Below, in pieces: positions 54,132-64,000 of a stretch of DNA of 64,000 bases; the first letter of the stretch is position 1; each line of letters begins with the position of its first letter. Source of the DNA: Serilophus lunatus (Eukaryota > Chordata > Aves > Passeriformes > Eurylaimidae). The stretch lies in assembly GCA_013399895.1 (NCBI GenBank), contig VXBA01000886.1, positions 130,434 to 194,433 on the forward strand, written 5' to 3'. Below the pieces are notes generated by a model, which was not told the origin of the DNA, did not search any database, and saw only the letters and a list, made by a program, of their open reading frames with translations. The translations under genes and the position numbers were made by a program.

Positions 54132-57100
54132 TTATTTATTTATCTGGCAGCTGGGAGATGACTAGGGCTTTGTGACTGGTACACAGTCTATCTCCTGCTG
54201 CTCTGGATGTTGCAGACTTCAATGGGATCCATGTTTCAGGGTACTTTTTTCACAAACTGAAGGAAATTTCAAGTTTTCTTACTGGTAACACTAGCACATC
54301 ACTGATATTTTGGCCTGCGTTTTTGCAATGGTGAAAGTGAAAGAATCTGACAAGTGACTGAAAATTGATACTGCTATGGATTCATGCCTAAACCAGAGAG
54401 GTAGAAGAAACATTTTTACATTATAATGTGAATGGTCTGTAACAACATTCACAGAACAAGACCCCAAAGCAATGTGCAGTGCTGAGGAGAAATAGAAAAA
54501 CTCAGAACTGCACCAAATCAAAACAACTGTTGTTTCATTGCACCATCTTCCTAAAATAGGCCAGATAAAAACGTGCAGCTAATAAGAGTCGGTAAGAGTC
54601 TTTTTGTTGACTCAGAAGCCTTTGAATTTAAGCCATAATAATCTAAAGATGACTTTCCCAAAGGCAACTGTGCACATTACACATTTTTGTGCCTGTATGC
54701 ACTATTCAAACAATACCTTCTCTTAAAGAAAGAAATAACCTTAAAACCCTACAGTGAGAAAACTGTACTGGATAATGCTCTTCACCAGTAAAGAGAAGAA
54801 TATGGATCACACTGAATCATACTCTTCATTGGATACGGGATGCATCTCCCCCAGCTATGTTCATCAGCTTTGGCAACCAGGTTAAACCACCATATTTTCT
54901 TCAAAGATGGAGTAAATCATGAACCCAGTGAGGCAGATTAGATTTGATCCACAATTATAATTCCAGGAAGGTGAATTCCATCATAATATCAACAGAGGCA
55001 AAATGTACTGTGTGCACAGGCACTACCAGCTAAGTGTAGTGGTGAAAACTACACAATTGTCTGTGCACATAATTTACCAAAGTAAGGCTAGATCCACAAT
55101 CAGACATTGAGCAGTTGAATTAACTGTAACATTCAGATGTTTTCATTACATGCTGCAAGACGAAAGACTGGCATAACAACACTTCCTTTCAGACTCTGCA
55201 TCTTATTCTACACAGGAATGAAGTGTTCTCTTAAAATTCGTTAGTCTGCACCCTTTTCTGAAGCACCCAAACTGTCTTCCAAAAAGTACCTTTAAGAGAT
55301 GACAGACCTCAGTGATGAAAGCATTTCACCATGAACTTCAGAAAAAAATCCTTTATTTTTCTTAAGGAACCAGAGTGAAAACTCTCTATAAATACATGAT
55401 ATAAACGTCATAAATAGAAATATATGTATCCTACAGTACCTTTACATCAGGAACACAATTATCTCTCTAACCTTATGTGTTTTGAAGGAGCACAATGAGA
55501 TAGAAATTTACACCTATTAGCTTTAACAATTTAAGAGATACTACTGCTAGCTACCAATCAACAAGAGGCTTTAAGAATGGCAAATGCCATTCACAATGGA
55601 CATACGGCCTTCCTCTTACTTTTTTTGGTGTTTTAAAGGCTGCACGACATTATTAGGCATAGGCTAAATCAATTCAATTTGATGGAAAATAACCTACAGG
55701 CAGATATTTAATGATTTTTAACAATTAAAGAAACCAATCACAAAATTTTCTTACTAGCAACACATGAAAGCCTAAGAGGTAGTAAGAACTTCCTGCTGAA
55801 TTACAAATAAGGTAGCTGTATTTAACAATTTGACTGGAAGGAAGGAGGGAAAATGAAGGATATCAGTTTCAGGCTACAAAGAGTTTTACAAATCAGTATC
55901 AACATCTATCCTCTTTCAGCCACCAGCCAGTAAGAATATCCATTTTAATTTTTTGAACTGGGAAGAGGTTGATACTTTAAATTTTTACCTAGATCTTGCT
56001 TTAGCGAACCTAGGGGATCAAAAAAAGGAAGAAAGAAAAATCTAACAACTGACTCCAGATTTTATAAAGTTCAGATCAAAATACAATTCTTTTTAATTCA
56101 CTTCACTCTTGATTAATTGTACATAATTTTTAGATTTTGGAAATACTATCTCAACATCATCCTATTGCTTTTAAAAAGAAATTAACATCAGAAAGACCTA
56201 AAGATGGCATAAATCAGAAGATTCACCCCAGCTTGGATTTAGCTTCAAATGCTGAACTGTTACTCTAGAAAAAGATTCCTTAGATTCCCCTTGTAACACG
56301 AAGCATGCATATTCCAGAACAATTTTCAAGTAATAATATTAGTATTTGCATATAAAAAGTTCAGTGCAACATTTCATAATAGAAATTGAAAAGCTACAGC
56401 ATCAGGTCATAGGAAACTAGGATTCTATACGCAACAAATCCTGACAAATGCTGTATTACTCAATTTTTCTCTGTGCAGCAAAAGATGCAGGACAATGTCA
56501 AAACTTTAAAACAAATCTCCCCCACAATTCACTTGCGGCAAAAGAAACAAGGAGAAAAAACAAAGAATGGGTAACTTTTGAGACTGGTACAATTCAGACA
56601 CCTCAGTATGACTACAAATCAGATTTTTAACTACCTTTCTCTGTATTATCACATATAATTCAGGGTCTACACAAACCCCAAAAACTAAATTGAGAATGCA
56701 GATATTTTTATTAAGATCAATAAGAATTTCTATCAAAATTATAGTGCTCTCTATGTTTTCTTGAATCCCAGTAGTCCCAGAAATAATCTACACACGGTTT
56801 TGTAAGGCAACAACAATGTTGCTCTTCAAAATTATTTATTTATTTATTTGAAGTTTTCATAATTTTATGACCAATGAAAAGGTGTAGCAATATCAATTTA
56901 AGGTGTCTTCTGTCAGAAATATTCCTGCTTGAAGAGACAGTTTATAGCTCTCTAGCAAACATTACGACAAAATTATTATACTTCTTTTAGAAGGAACTTC
57001 TATATACGATAGTTTACTTATTAAGGAATGGTTAAGATGGCACACATTTTGTGTCTATACAGGCACTTAAAATCTCAGGTAAGACGCTAAAGCCTCTTAC

Positions 57101-60100
57101 ACTGTAAATGTCTTTCTAAAAGATGCCAACAAAAAAGAACAAAAGATGTCCTCCTCCCCCCACACTTCAGTAAAATATGATAGCATCCATTCATTTCTTA
57201 TCTACAGCCTGGGAAATATTTTTCCTCTCAACAGAATGTTATCTCATGTAAACCAGAAATAAACTGATTAAGTGCCCACATCAGTGTATTGGGACAAATC
57301 ATTTTACATACATTGTGCCACAGTCTGGAAAGAAAAAGCAGTAATAAACGAAGCAAAAAAAGGAATATATGATTTACTGAGTATGTGGTTTTTATTCAGT
57401 GAAGGCATGGACATTACAGAATATATGTAAGGAGGCTGTAATTTGAGTAGCAACTAAGGAAATTAATGAGTATAGATTTTACAGATCACCATGATGTTTT
57501 GTGGAATAAGTAACATCAAAAACTCAGGTACCACCTGCAATTCCTGTTAGATTTTTCGCAGCACTTTTTGTCACCTATATGTTCAGTACAATTAAATAGT
57601 AAAGTTGGAAGATGCAGTATCTTCTGAAATAAATGAAACTTGAACCTAGCTATTCTTGAACAGAAGTTGCCTAGATGAGGATCGGTCCATTAGGTATTAT
57701 GTATCTGGCCCTTGGACAGTATGTATCTAGACAAGCAGTTCTATGGCAAAAATAAGAATTCTAGAACTGATGAAGCAATATTACGCCGGTCCTAAAACCT
57801 GAGAGCACTTCAGATAGGTAGACTATGCTCATAAAGGGTTGCTGAATGTAAATGGGTCACAGTTTTCATATCTTTAACATCTGTTGTTTATACCCAAGAA
57901 AGCACATCAGGGGCAAGAAAATTAATTCCCCAATTGCTGTCAACTGCGTTAGGGAACAGCAATAAACAGCTTACTGTAAGCCTCTAGCTACAATAAAATT
58001 GCTGTCAATAAAGTGTGGCTGATATGGTTTTGCTCTGCTATAAGACATTCTTTGGAACTGAAAATCTGAAATGGAAACTAAAAAGATCCTCCCTTGTTAC
58101 TATATACAAAAAGAACATCATCACAAAATTCCAATAGCATTAAACTCTCAAGATCCAGTTCTCAGTCACAAATTTCTTAGCATATGTGAAACTTTGGCTT
58201 TGGACATTCTGGACAGATGAGATTCCAGTGATTCTGATAAAAACCTTTTGCGTGGGAAACATTGAAAGAGAAATGAAGCTTACTAAGCTTTTACTGTCTG
58301 TATCTGTATACACAAAATGTTCCTAGTCTAGTTTAGCATGTCTACTGTCACTATTGAAAATGGTATTACAGCTTAGGGTTATGCTCAGATTTCCATTATA
58401 ACCCCCAGTTTTCACACGCTCTTAACTTTCTGAAAAATTCTTCTTTTCAGCTGAAATTTTCCATGCTTGGTCTCAACTCAAAGATGAATTTCTTTTGACA
58501 GTTGAGCAAAATCTGTTAACCTATTTTTCAGTTATACAAAAATAAAAAAAACTCCACACTGTACATTTTCACAATTTCTAATATTTTCGTATAGATATAT
58601 AAATACACAGAACTAGAACACAATTGAAGTTTACATGCATATGCTTTTCCAGGTGACTAGTCCTCACTCAAGACTAGTATCCATGCTAACATATAAACCA
58701 AATTAAGCGTATTAAAAAAAAAAAAGAATTTTATTTTTTACTTATACTAAATTGTAAAACAAGGTCACTAAAAATATTATCGCACACAGAACTGTGGAAT
58801 GCTATGGTTACAGAATTTTAATATTTGCAGGTGACGTAAGCTCTGCACTGCTGTTCCAATGCAGATTTCCATCAACTTATCCACCTTGAAATTGCCACTC
58901 TCAGCATATCAAATTTAGAGTCATTAATGTTTTCAGCTTTTGTCTTCTCTTACGTATATCCCAAACTTACAAATTTAAACACTCCATAGTAAGATAACAT
59001 CAATTACATTTGCCACATAAAGGATAAGGTACGTGCATTGATCACTGGGATCCGGGCTGCTTGTTCCTTGATCAGGCAAGAAGTCCATTGACTGAAAAAG
59101 GAGTAAAGCAACCTTCACAGAGTTTATGTCATTGACTACAAGACTAAAAATATACTTCAGTATGGAATGCATTTAACGTGTCAGTCAAGCCCTAAATCCT
59201 TAATTTCTGCCATTAGAGCACAGAAATAAAAGGACAGTGTTAACATATATTTAGCTTTCCTGAATCTACTAGAACTGTGCACATTTCCAAAATATATAAA
59301 TTATCACCTTGATCGAGAAAAGTACTTATAGTGTGCTTACAGCTGTCTTTCTTGAAGACAACATCTGATGTCATTTGGACTTTAAGGATCTGGTTCAGTT
59401 CCTCTCCTTTAAATGAAAGTTAAGCACATGCCTAAATGCTATTTGATTAGGAATGGAAACTGAAGGTTTTGCCCATAACCCATACTGACACATATTTTTA
59501 AAACTGTGCTATTTGTCACTGCTATGCTTTAAATCTGATTAAATGAAGTTGTTATAATTTAAAATTGGGATAACCACAGTAAATTGGCCTTAATTTCTTT
59601 TATTAAATCTGTAGTTAATCTAATGACATTGAGTAAGAGTTTTTGTCTGTTTATTTGCTTTTCAAAAGAGGTCTTTCACATAGAAGAATACATGTCGTCT
59701 TCTACTGTATTTCTATGTAGCTGTTTGGTGTAATGACTTACTAATTTGAAGTGCATTTTAAAGTTCAATCAAATACTGAAAAGAACACTGATTGAGAAGC
59801 CTGCATAGATTTCAGTATTCTTTATGAGTCATAACACTGATTTTGGAAGCTTAGCTATATAAGCTGGTGGTGTGCAACATCCTTTCCATACTCCTAATTA
59901 TGTGAATTAGCATTTAGAACAATCCCAAATTCAAGTATTCAAAAATGCTCTTTTCAGAGCATCCACCAGGTTTACTGCAAGATAGGCACTTGAAGGAAAC
60001 TTTGGTTTTATACTGGGTACTTGTGAAACATCGGTCTGTGCAATTCAAAGTGACATGTAAAGACTTAATCACAGAATTTCCACTAAATTTATTGATGATT

Positions 60101-61919
60101 GCACAGAAATTGAAACAACAACAACAAAATCACCAAAGAGTTTTTTATTGAACAGTATATTTTTTAATTCTAAAAGCTTTTTTACTTAGGACCCACTTCT
60201 AACAGATTTCTAGGGCCAAACTCCCACCAAAAGTTACAGGAATTTGCTTGAGTGAAGTCCAAGTATGGGCTTTTTTTACCTCTCTACTAATACTAATGTA
60301 TCTGCAAGATATATTGAGTATGTATTTACCTTGGACTGAAAGAAAGTGTAAGTAAAAATGGACGATGCTAGTATTTCTTAGACATGTATTAATCCTATAT
60401 TTCATCTTTTCCTATCTTAATAATTTCCACAACAATTCCCGCGCTCTTTGCAAAACACATCAAGACAATTTGCTGAATATATAGGTAACTTAACACAACA
60501 TCAGATACAAAGAAATTAGGTACATTAAACCAGAAGAAAACAGTAAAATGGCACAGAACTAAATTTCTCTTCCTAAAGGAATTTTTAAAAAATGTTTTTC
60601 AGATGCTGTGGCACCAGCACATGCTATTATTCAGTAAGATTTTAAGTCCAAATACATTGCTTAAAGGCCATACTCTATCATAAATCTAAAAGAAACCCTA
60701 TGAAGCTATATTTAACTCCTGCACTAGTGAATAGTAGCTAAGATGTATTCTAATCTCAGGAACTACAGACAGAAAGACAGGAAGACTGTTGATGATTACT
60801 ACTATTGTTGGCTATACTCATCCAGCTGAAATTGAAAAGGAGGCATAAAAAAGTTACTCCTGTAACACTCATAATTGGAAGGGGAAAAAAAAAGATTCTA
60901 TCTCCTCCCCCTAGGATAAAAATACACAAGCTCAGTTTAGATTAACTGCCTCCCTAAGAAAGACTTAATATTTTCAGTTACATATAATAATACAGCTTTT
61001 GCAGGGAGCAATTCAAATGAATATCTGTTGACTTCAAAACAGATTCAGTAAGACCTCAGCGAAATTTGAATCGGATCCATATACAGGTATAGTATACTGA
61101 TGTTATTATTAAACGGAGACCAGTGTATTTAATGTAATGAACACAGCTAACTTTAGAAACACTGACAGTAGTTTTCGTTTGGGTGTGGGGGTTTTTCCCC
61201 CCGTCATGTTCAATTTCACTGTGCAGAGGTTATACGTTCTGTCAGGTAAATAATTTTTGAGGTCTTAACTGCTTCTAGATACTGTGGAGAGTTAAGTCTG
61301 AGGCTCCTAATAGAGTTTGAAAAGCTAATTTAAACTAAGTTAAAATCATTGCAGAACAGAAAAAGAATGTGTGGTTTGGGGGTGTTACATTTTGTAACTA
61401 AAACTGGGGAGAAAACTTCAGCCGAGTAATTATGCAAAGCTCTTCTGTAAATTTGCTGGTTTTTTTTTTTTTTTTTAAATCAGTTCTTTTTTAACTTAAG
61501 CTGACAGTATGTGTACAGTGCTGTGTAAGAGCCTGAAAATGGCTTGGGGAGTATACCCTTCTTTAAAGTCTTTCAGAAAGACTAAGGTTTTGCGAGATTC
61601 TTCTGTAGTGTTTTCTGCATCTTGTTGTAAGTACGAGTTGTTTTAGAGCAGTTACTTTATCAGAACTGCCTGAAAAGTGCTTGTTTTATTCTTAGCATCC
61701 TGTTAGTGTGACACCTTACAGACACCCAAAGTCAAGACACAGTTCTGAGAAAGTCACATTCATCTCAGATAAGGCTAATGCAACAGCAAGAGGATGACTT
61801 TATCCTAAACTTGGCTACTGTCAAAATCTTTTTGCAAAGACATGCCTAAATGTGTCTCACTTGATTCCCCAGGATTCATATCCTTAATAAATTCAGACAA
61901 ATCACTATCTGTTGGAGGG

Positions 61920-62015
61920 TACAGCGCCCGCAGGAATACGGACGCAGCTCCCAACACCGACCGACTTTCTGCGGCGAAAGCGGGGCACGAAGCCGCTTTG
62001 CTAAGACGCACACTT
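61920..62015. other. CpG-bearing stretch left of the main CpG cluster
   Basis: Between roughly 61924 and 62012 there are about a dozen CpGs (for example gcgcccgc, cggacgc, ctgcggcgaaagcgg). Together with 62121-62203 it forms a broken CpG-rich domain of about 300 bases. The overlapping 60-70 codon frames on both strands are a by-product of high GC and resemble no protein I know. Confidence 0.55.
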
Positions 62016-62120
62016 AACTACTGACCACTCCGGTGCAACTATCATTAAATAAAAGGTTCTTTGGCTGGAATATCAGCTCCATCCTTCCCTCCCCCTCCCC
62101 TTCCTCCCCCAGCCACTGCA

Positions 62121-62203
62121 GGGCTGGCGCCGGGCCAGCGCGGGCCGCGCGGTGCCGCACCGCCATCTACAGGCTGCGCGGGCGCTCCCGCAGCGGCGGC
62201 GAC
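62121..62203. promoter_or_regulatory. Dense CpG cluster, possible promoter or insulator element
   Basis: By hand count about 16 CpG dinucleotides occur in 83 bases, in an otherwise CpG-poor, AT-rich intron. A C/T-rich tract (about 62080-62110) adjoins it, and a second CpG-bearing stretch (about 61920-62015) lies nearby across an AT-rich gap. It sits about 1 kb downstream of the PCDH9 exon. Inside are an NRF1-like word TGCGCGGGCGCT at 62175-62186 and a CTCF-like word on the minus strand. It may be an internal or antisense promoter, an insulator, or a constitutive CpG patch; sequence alone does not decide. Confidence 0.5.
62162..62173 (-). promoter_or_regulatory. CTCF-like core motif
   Basis: On the minus strand the word is CCTGTAGATGGC. 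It fits the CTCF core CCASYAGRKGGC at every position except the third (T for A). Its position inside the CpG cluster is typical of occupied sites. A 12-base degenerate match occurs by chance fairly often, so this is a candidate only. Confidence 0.4.
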
Positions 62204-62215
62204 AAGACAAGCGCC

Positions 62216-63059
62216 CATAAAATAAATTAGACAGCACCGCATTTAAATCTTTATTAGCAAGGAATTATTAGACCTAAGGAAAAAACTAATGCTGGATTTG
62301 GTTGAAATATGAGCCTCTCAGCCTCCTAATCCCTCTTCATATGGCGTGTTTCACAGTTTAAATTGAGCTACGGCAGATCACTTATGCATTACTAAGATGA
62401 GAAAATATTTACAATGGACGGACTTCCCCCTCCCCCCCATAATTCAGATGTACTCACAGAATGCATTCCTTTCAAATGTATGCTTTGGCCGTTTGGGTTT
62501 TTTTAAAGATGCAGAAAACTGCCTATGCAATACCAACTTCCATCTATTACAAGAAGATCATGTTGAACTCAAACAGAGGAAGACTTCTGTATGGCTTAGT
62601 TATATCCTACCAATAAACCGCGTGCTTCACTGATGCAGTAGCTTGGAAATTTGGCTGTCTTCATTCGGGAAAAAAATTAACCCCTTTAGTAATACTAACT
62701 TAGCAAGGTTCCAAATCAGCTTGTACTGTAAAAGACACTCAAGCGAACTCACTTCAAAATTTGAAACAGAAGGTACATATCCCTTCAATCTTGAAACAGT
62801 CAAATATTCCGACTGAAATTTAGCATATAAAGAAACAGTTCTTTAATAACTTTTACATTTGGACAGCAAAATACTGGGGAGAAAAAAAAAAGTTGGGGTT
62901 ATTTCAGTTTTGTTTATGCACATGTATGTATGTACACATGCACAGAGGCATAGTAGTCCTTTAACAGTAAGTATTCTCCAAAACCCAAAGTATCAGAGGC
63001 ATTTTCAACTGCACGGTTAAGCCTCAGGTAAATGACAGAGGGGTTACGGGTTTGATTTT
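62216..63059. other. Intron segment between the CpG cluster and the PCDH9 exon, nothing firm
   Basis: AT-rich, with non-repetitive text over 62230-62860. Closeness to a conserved exon makes conserved intronic splicing signals plausible, but none can be named. Confidence 0.45.
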
Positions 63060-63123
63060 GTTTATTTGTTTCTGTTTTGGTGGTTTTTTTGGTTTTGGGT
63101 TTTGGTTTTTTTTTTGTTCCCCC
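63060..63123. repeat. T/G-rich low-complexity tract
   Basis: This is a run of T and G with short G runs (tttggttttgggttttgg and similar), ending in a C run. It lies about 130-190 bases inside the intron. On the PCDH9 transcript strand it is A/C-rich. Confidence 0.8.
63061..63066 (-). terminator. Candidate AATAAA polyadenylation signal for the read-through PCDH9 transcript
   Basis: The plus strand reads tttatt, giving AATAAA on the transcribed strand, about 120 bases beyond the read-through stop codon. It sits within a low-complexity A/C-rich stretch of the transcript, where such a hexamer is easy to get by chance. No clear downstream GU-rich element follows. Confidence 0.3.
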
Positions 63124-63185
63124 CATAATGTTAACTAAATTAAATTATACTGAAACAAAAAACACCCCACAACACAGTGGCACTT

Positions 63186-63248
63186 TTAATACTGGTTGAT
63201 CGGGCACTTGTATGCAGTACTTATAGACCAGTAAAAGTGCTCGTTTAC
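63186..63248 (-). other. PCDH9: In-frame read-through extension of PCDH9 into the intron (possible alternative C-terminus)
   Basis: If the donor after 63249 is not used, translation continues in frame for 20 residues, beginning VNEHFYWS and ending PINQY, then a TAA stop at 63186-63188. An AATAAA word lies on the minus strand at 63061-63066, about 120 bases past the stop. The product would keep the transmembrane helix and the first cytoplasmic blocks but lose everything encoded downstream, including the CM3 motif. Any donor failure gives some read-through peptide, so its existence as an isoform is inference. Confidence 0.5.
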
Positions 63249-63251
63249 CTG
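63243..63251 (-). promoter_or_regulatory. PCDH9: 5' splice donor of the PCDH9 large exon
   Basis: Read on the minus strand the sequence is CAG|GTAAAC, close to the vertebrate donor consensus. It falls right after the residues GPLHTRQ. In the PCDH9 protein as I know it, the next residue (Cys) comes from a separate exon, so this is where the main transcript should be spliced. This is inferred from consensus plus family knowledge; no transcript was available. Confidence 0.85.
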
Positions 63252-64000
63252 TCTGGTGTGTAAGGGGCCCTTTGTCTTGAAGCCTCCTTGGGAACTGCAC
63301 TCTGAGGCACTGAAGTGATCTGAACTAGTGGAAGAGCGTTTGGAAAGTGTGTCACAACCACCAACAAAGGTGTTGTCCAACGGGAGTTCCTGAATCACAT
63401 GGTGCTTTTTCACTGAAACCGGAGTGTCAGGTTTGAGATGAAAAGCAGACTGCGGAGAGGCAGATTTGTAATGCTTGGCAAGATCAGGACTGTTAGGCTT
63501 AAAGGTTGTTGGTGGTGCTGTGCCCCAATCAAATCTTCCTATACTTTGCTCCTCCAGTTCTGCTGGAAGGCTTATTGTCCCGTTGATAGGTTCATGAACT
63601 GCATCATCAGGTTTGGACTCCTCAATGGTCACAAAGTTCAAAAGAGAGCTCTTTGGAGATTTCCTTTTCTTCCTTTTCTTTTTCTTGTTTTGCTTGTTCT
63701 CCTGGTTGGGAGACATCCACTCAGCCCCTTGCTTGCTCCTCTGGGCAGCTTTGAATCTGGAGGCATGCCGACAGCGAACAAGAACTGTGACAAATATCAC
63801 CACTATGACAACCATGGCACCTGCCACAATAGCAATCATGATTGTGAGATAGTCCTCATTTTGGTAGGGTTGGCTACTATCCCCTATGTTCCGATCCAAA
63901 GGTGTTTCCATAGTCCTGCGTATCAAGTCATAAATATAAGAGGCATTTCCAGCAGTATCGTTTACATACAAAAATACAAGCACAAGAGTATGCAGGGATT
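63249..64000 (-). CDS. PCDH9: Protocadherin-9, 3' part of the large coding exon (partial, start outside window)
   Basis: PCDH9 is a delta-1 protocadherin, a calcium-dependent homophilic adhesion protein of neuronal membranes. The frame is open from the right edge of the window to a splice donor after base 63249. That is 250 complete codons, ending exactly on a codon boundary (phase 0). In order it encodes a short membrane-proximal ectodomain with two N-glycosylation sequons (NDT and NAS), a single transmembrane helix at about 63777-63848, a juxtamembrane RCRH stop-transfer, a very basic lysine/arginine run at about 63660-63695, then the conserved delta-protocadherin cytoplasmic blocks LLNFVTIEE, SPDLAKHYKSASPQ and HHVIQELPLDNTFVGG, and a serine-rich stretch. 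The sequence matches what I know of vertebrate PCDH9 almost residue for residue and differs clearly from PCDH11 and PCDH7. The cadherin repeats lie beyond 64000. The remaining tail, including the CM3 motif RRVTF, is in later exons not seen here. The GTG at 63983 is internal, not a start. Confidence 0.96.

Larger units (their letters stand above)
44946..61919. other. Intronic DNA, nothing recognised beyond short repeats
   Basis: AT-rich unique sequence carrying short tandem repeats (52954-52975, 53080-53103), low-complexity tracts (54059-54131, an atttattt run near 56834) and a 17-T run at 61460-61476. No coding exon, RNA gene or intact transposon seen. Confidence 0.55.
1..63248 (-). other. 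PCDH9: Intron of PCDH9 following the large coding exon (3' end not in window)
   Basis: The exon donor faces left, and I recognise no further coding exon down to base 1. PCDH9 is known in vertebrates for introns of hundreds of kilobases, so a single intron filling the rest of the window is expected. Base composition is uniformly AT-rich apart from the LTR, the CpG-rich patch and modest local GC rises. I did not find the next exon, which in the protein begins CNSHSKSDN, but a hand scan could miss an exon of about 100 bases. Confidence 0.8.

Noticed and set aside
61460..61476. 17-T run as possible poly-A tail of a reverse-strand retrocopy
   Set aside because: No gene-like or SINE-like sequence adjoins it and no target-site duplication is evident.
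62033..62242. 65-codon frames on both strands (Ala/Gly/Pro/Arg-rich)
   Set aside because: Explained by the CpG cluster's GC content. Mirror-image frames on both strands argue against either being real.
63613..63852. 79-codon plus-strand frame opposite PCDH9
   Set aside because: Shadow of the PCDH9 coding exon; the Phe/Leu run is the complement of its lysine codons.
1..64000. CRISPR arrays, operons, bacterial-type terminators, tRNA or rRNA genes
   Set aside because: This is vertebrate intronic DNA. No regular spacer arrays or recognisable RNA genes were seen.

Overview
The window is non-mammalian amniote nuclear DNA and almost certainly bird. It is AT-rich and gene-poor. It carries a chicken-repeat-1 (CR1) LINE tail ending in the typical octamer-like repeat, and a solo LTR of a family I recognise from bird assemblies. 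Only one coding sequence is convincing. At the extreme right end, on the minus strand, lies the 3' part of the large coding exon of protocadherin-9 (PCDH9). It encodes the last membrane-proximal extracellular residues, the single transmembrane helix and the first half of the cytoplasmic tail. The exon runs off the right edge, so the cadherin repeats and the start codon are outside.

The exon ends at a consensus splice donor (CAG|GTAAAC, last exon base 63249). Since PCDH9 reads right to left, I read everything from 63248 down to base 1 as the start of the very large intron after this exon. I did not recognise the next PCDH9 exon. None of the other open frames (60-152 codons) shows a recognisable domain, biased codon use or splice context, so I treat them as chance frames.

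Layout in base order: 1-979 intron; 980-1305 CR1 tail (+); 3005-3146 ancient MIR-like SINE (+); 5296-5317 and 5901-5950 short tandem repeats; 8167-8209 TA microsatellite; about 11155-11245 possible second MIR scrap; 19150-19168 assembly gap inside a poly-A/poly-T setting; 22789-23760 solo ERV LTR (+) with target-site duplication; 29923-29961 two X-box-like palindromes; 43323-43360 a 19-bp tandem duplication; 44850-44945 a cluster of homeodomain-like palindromes; 61920-62215 a CpG-rich patch with CTCF-like and NRF1-like words, about 1 kb into the intron; 63186-63248 an in-frame intron read-through that would give PCDH9 a short alternative C-terminus; 63249-64000 the PCDH9 exon.

I found no new multi-gene system. 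The observations most worth testing are the read-through PCDH9 tail, which would lack the downstream exons, and the CpG-rich patch just inside the intron. All three transposon remnants whose strand I can read are antisense to PCDH9.
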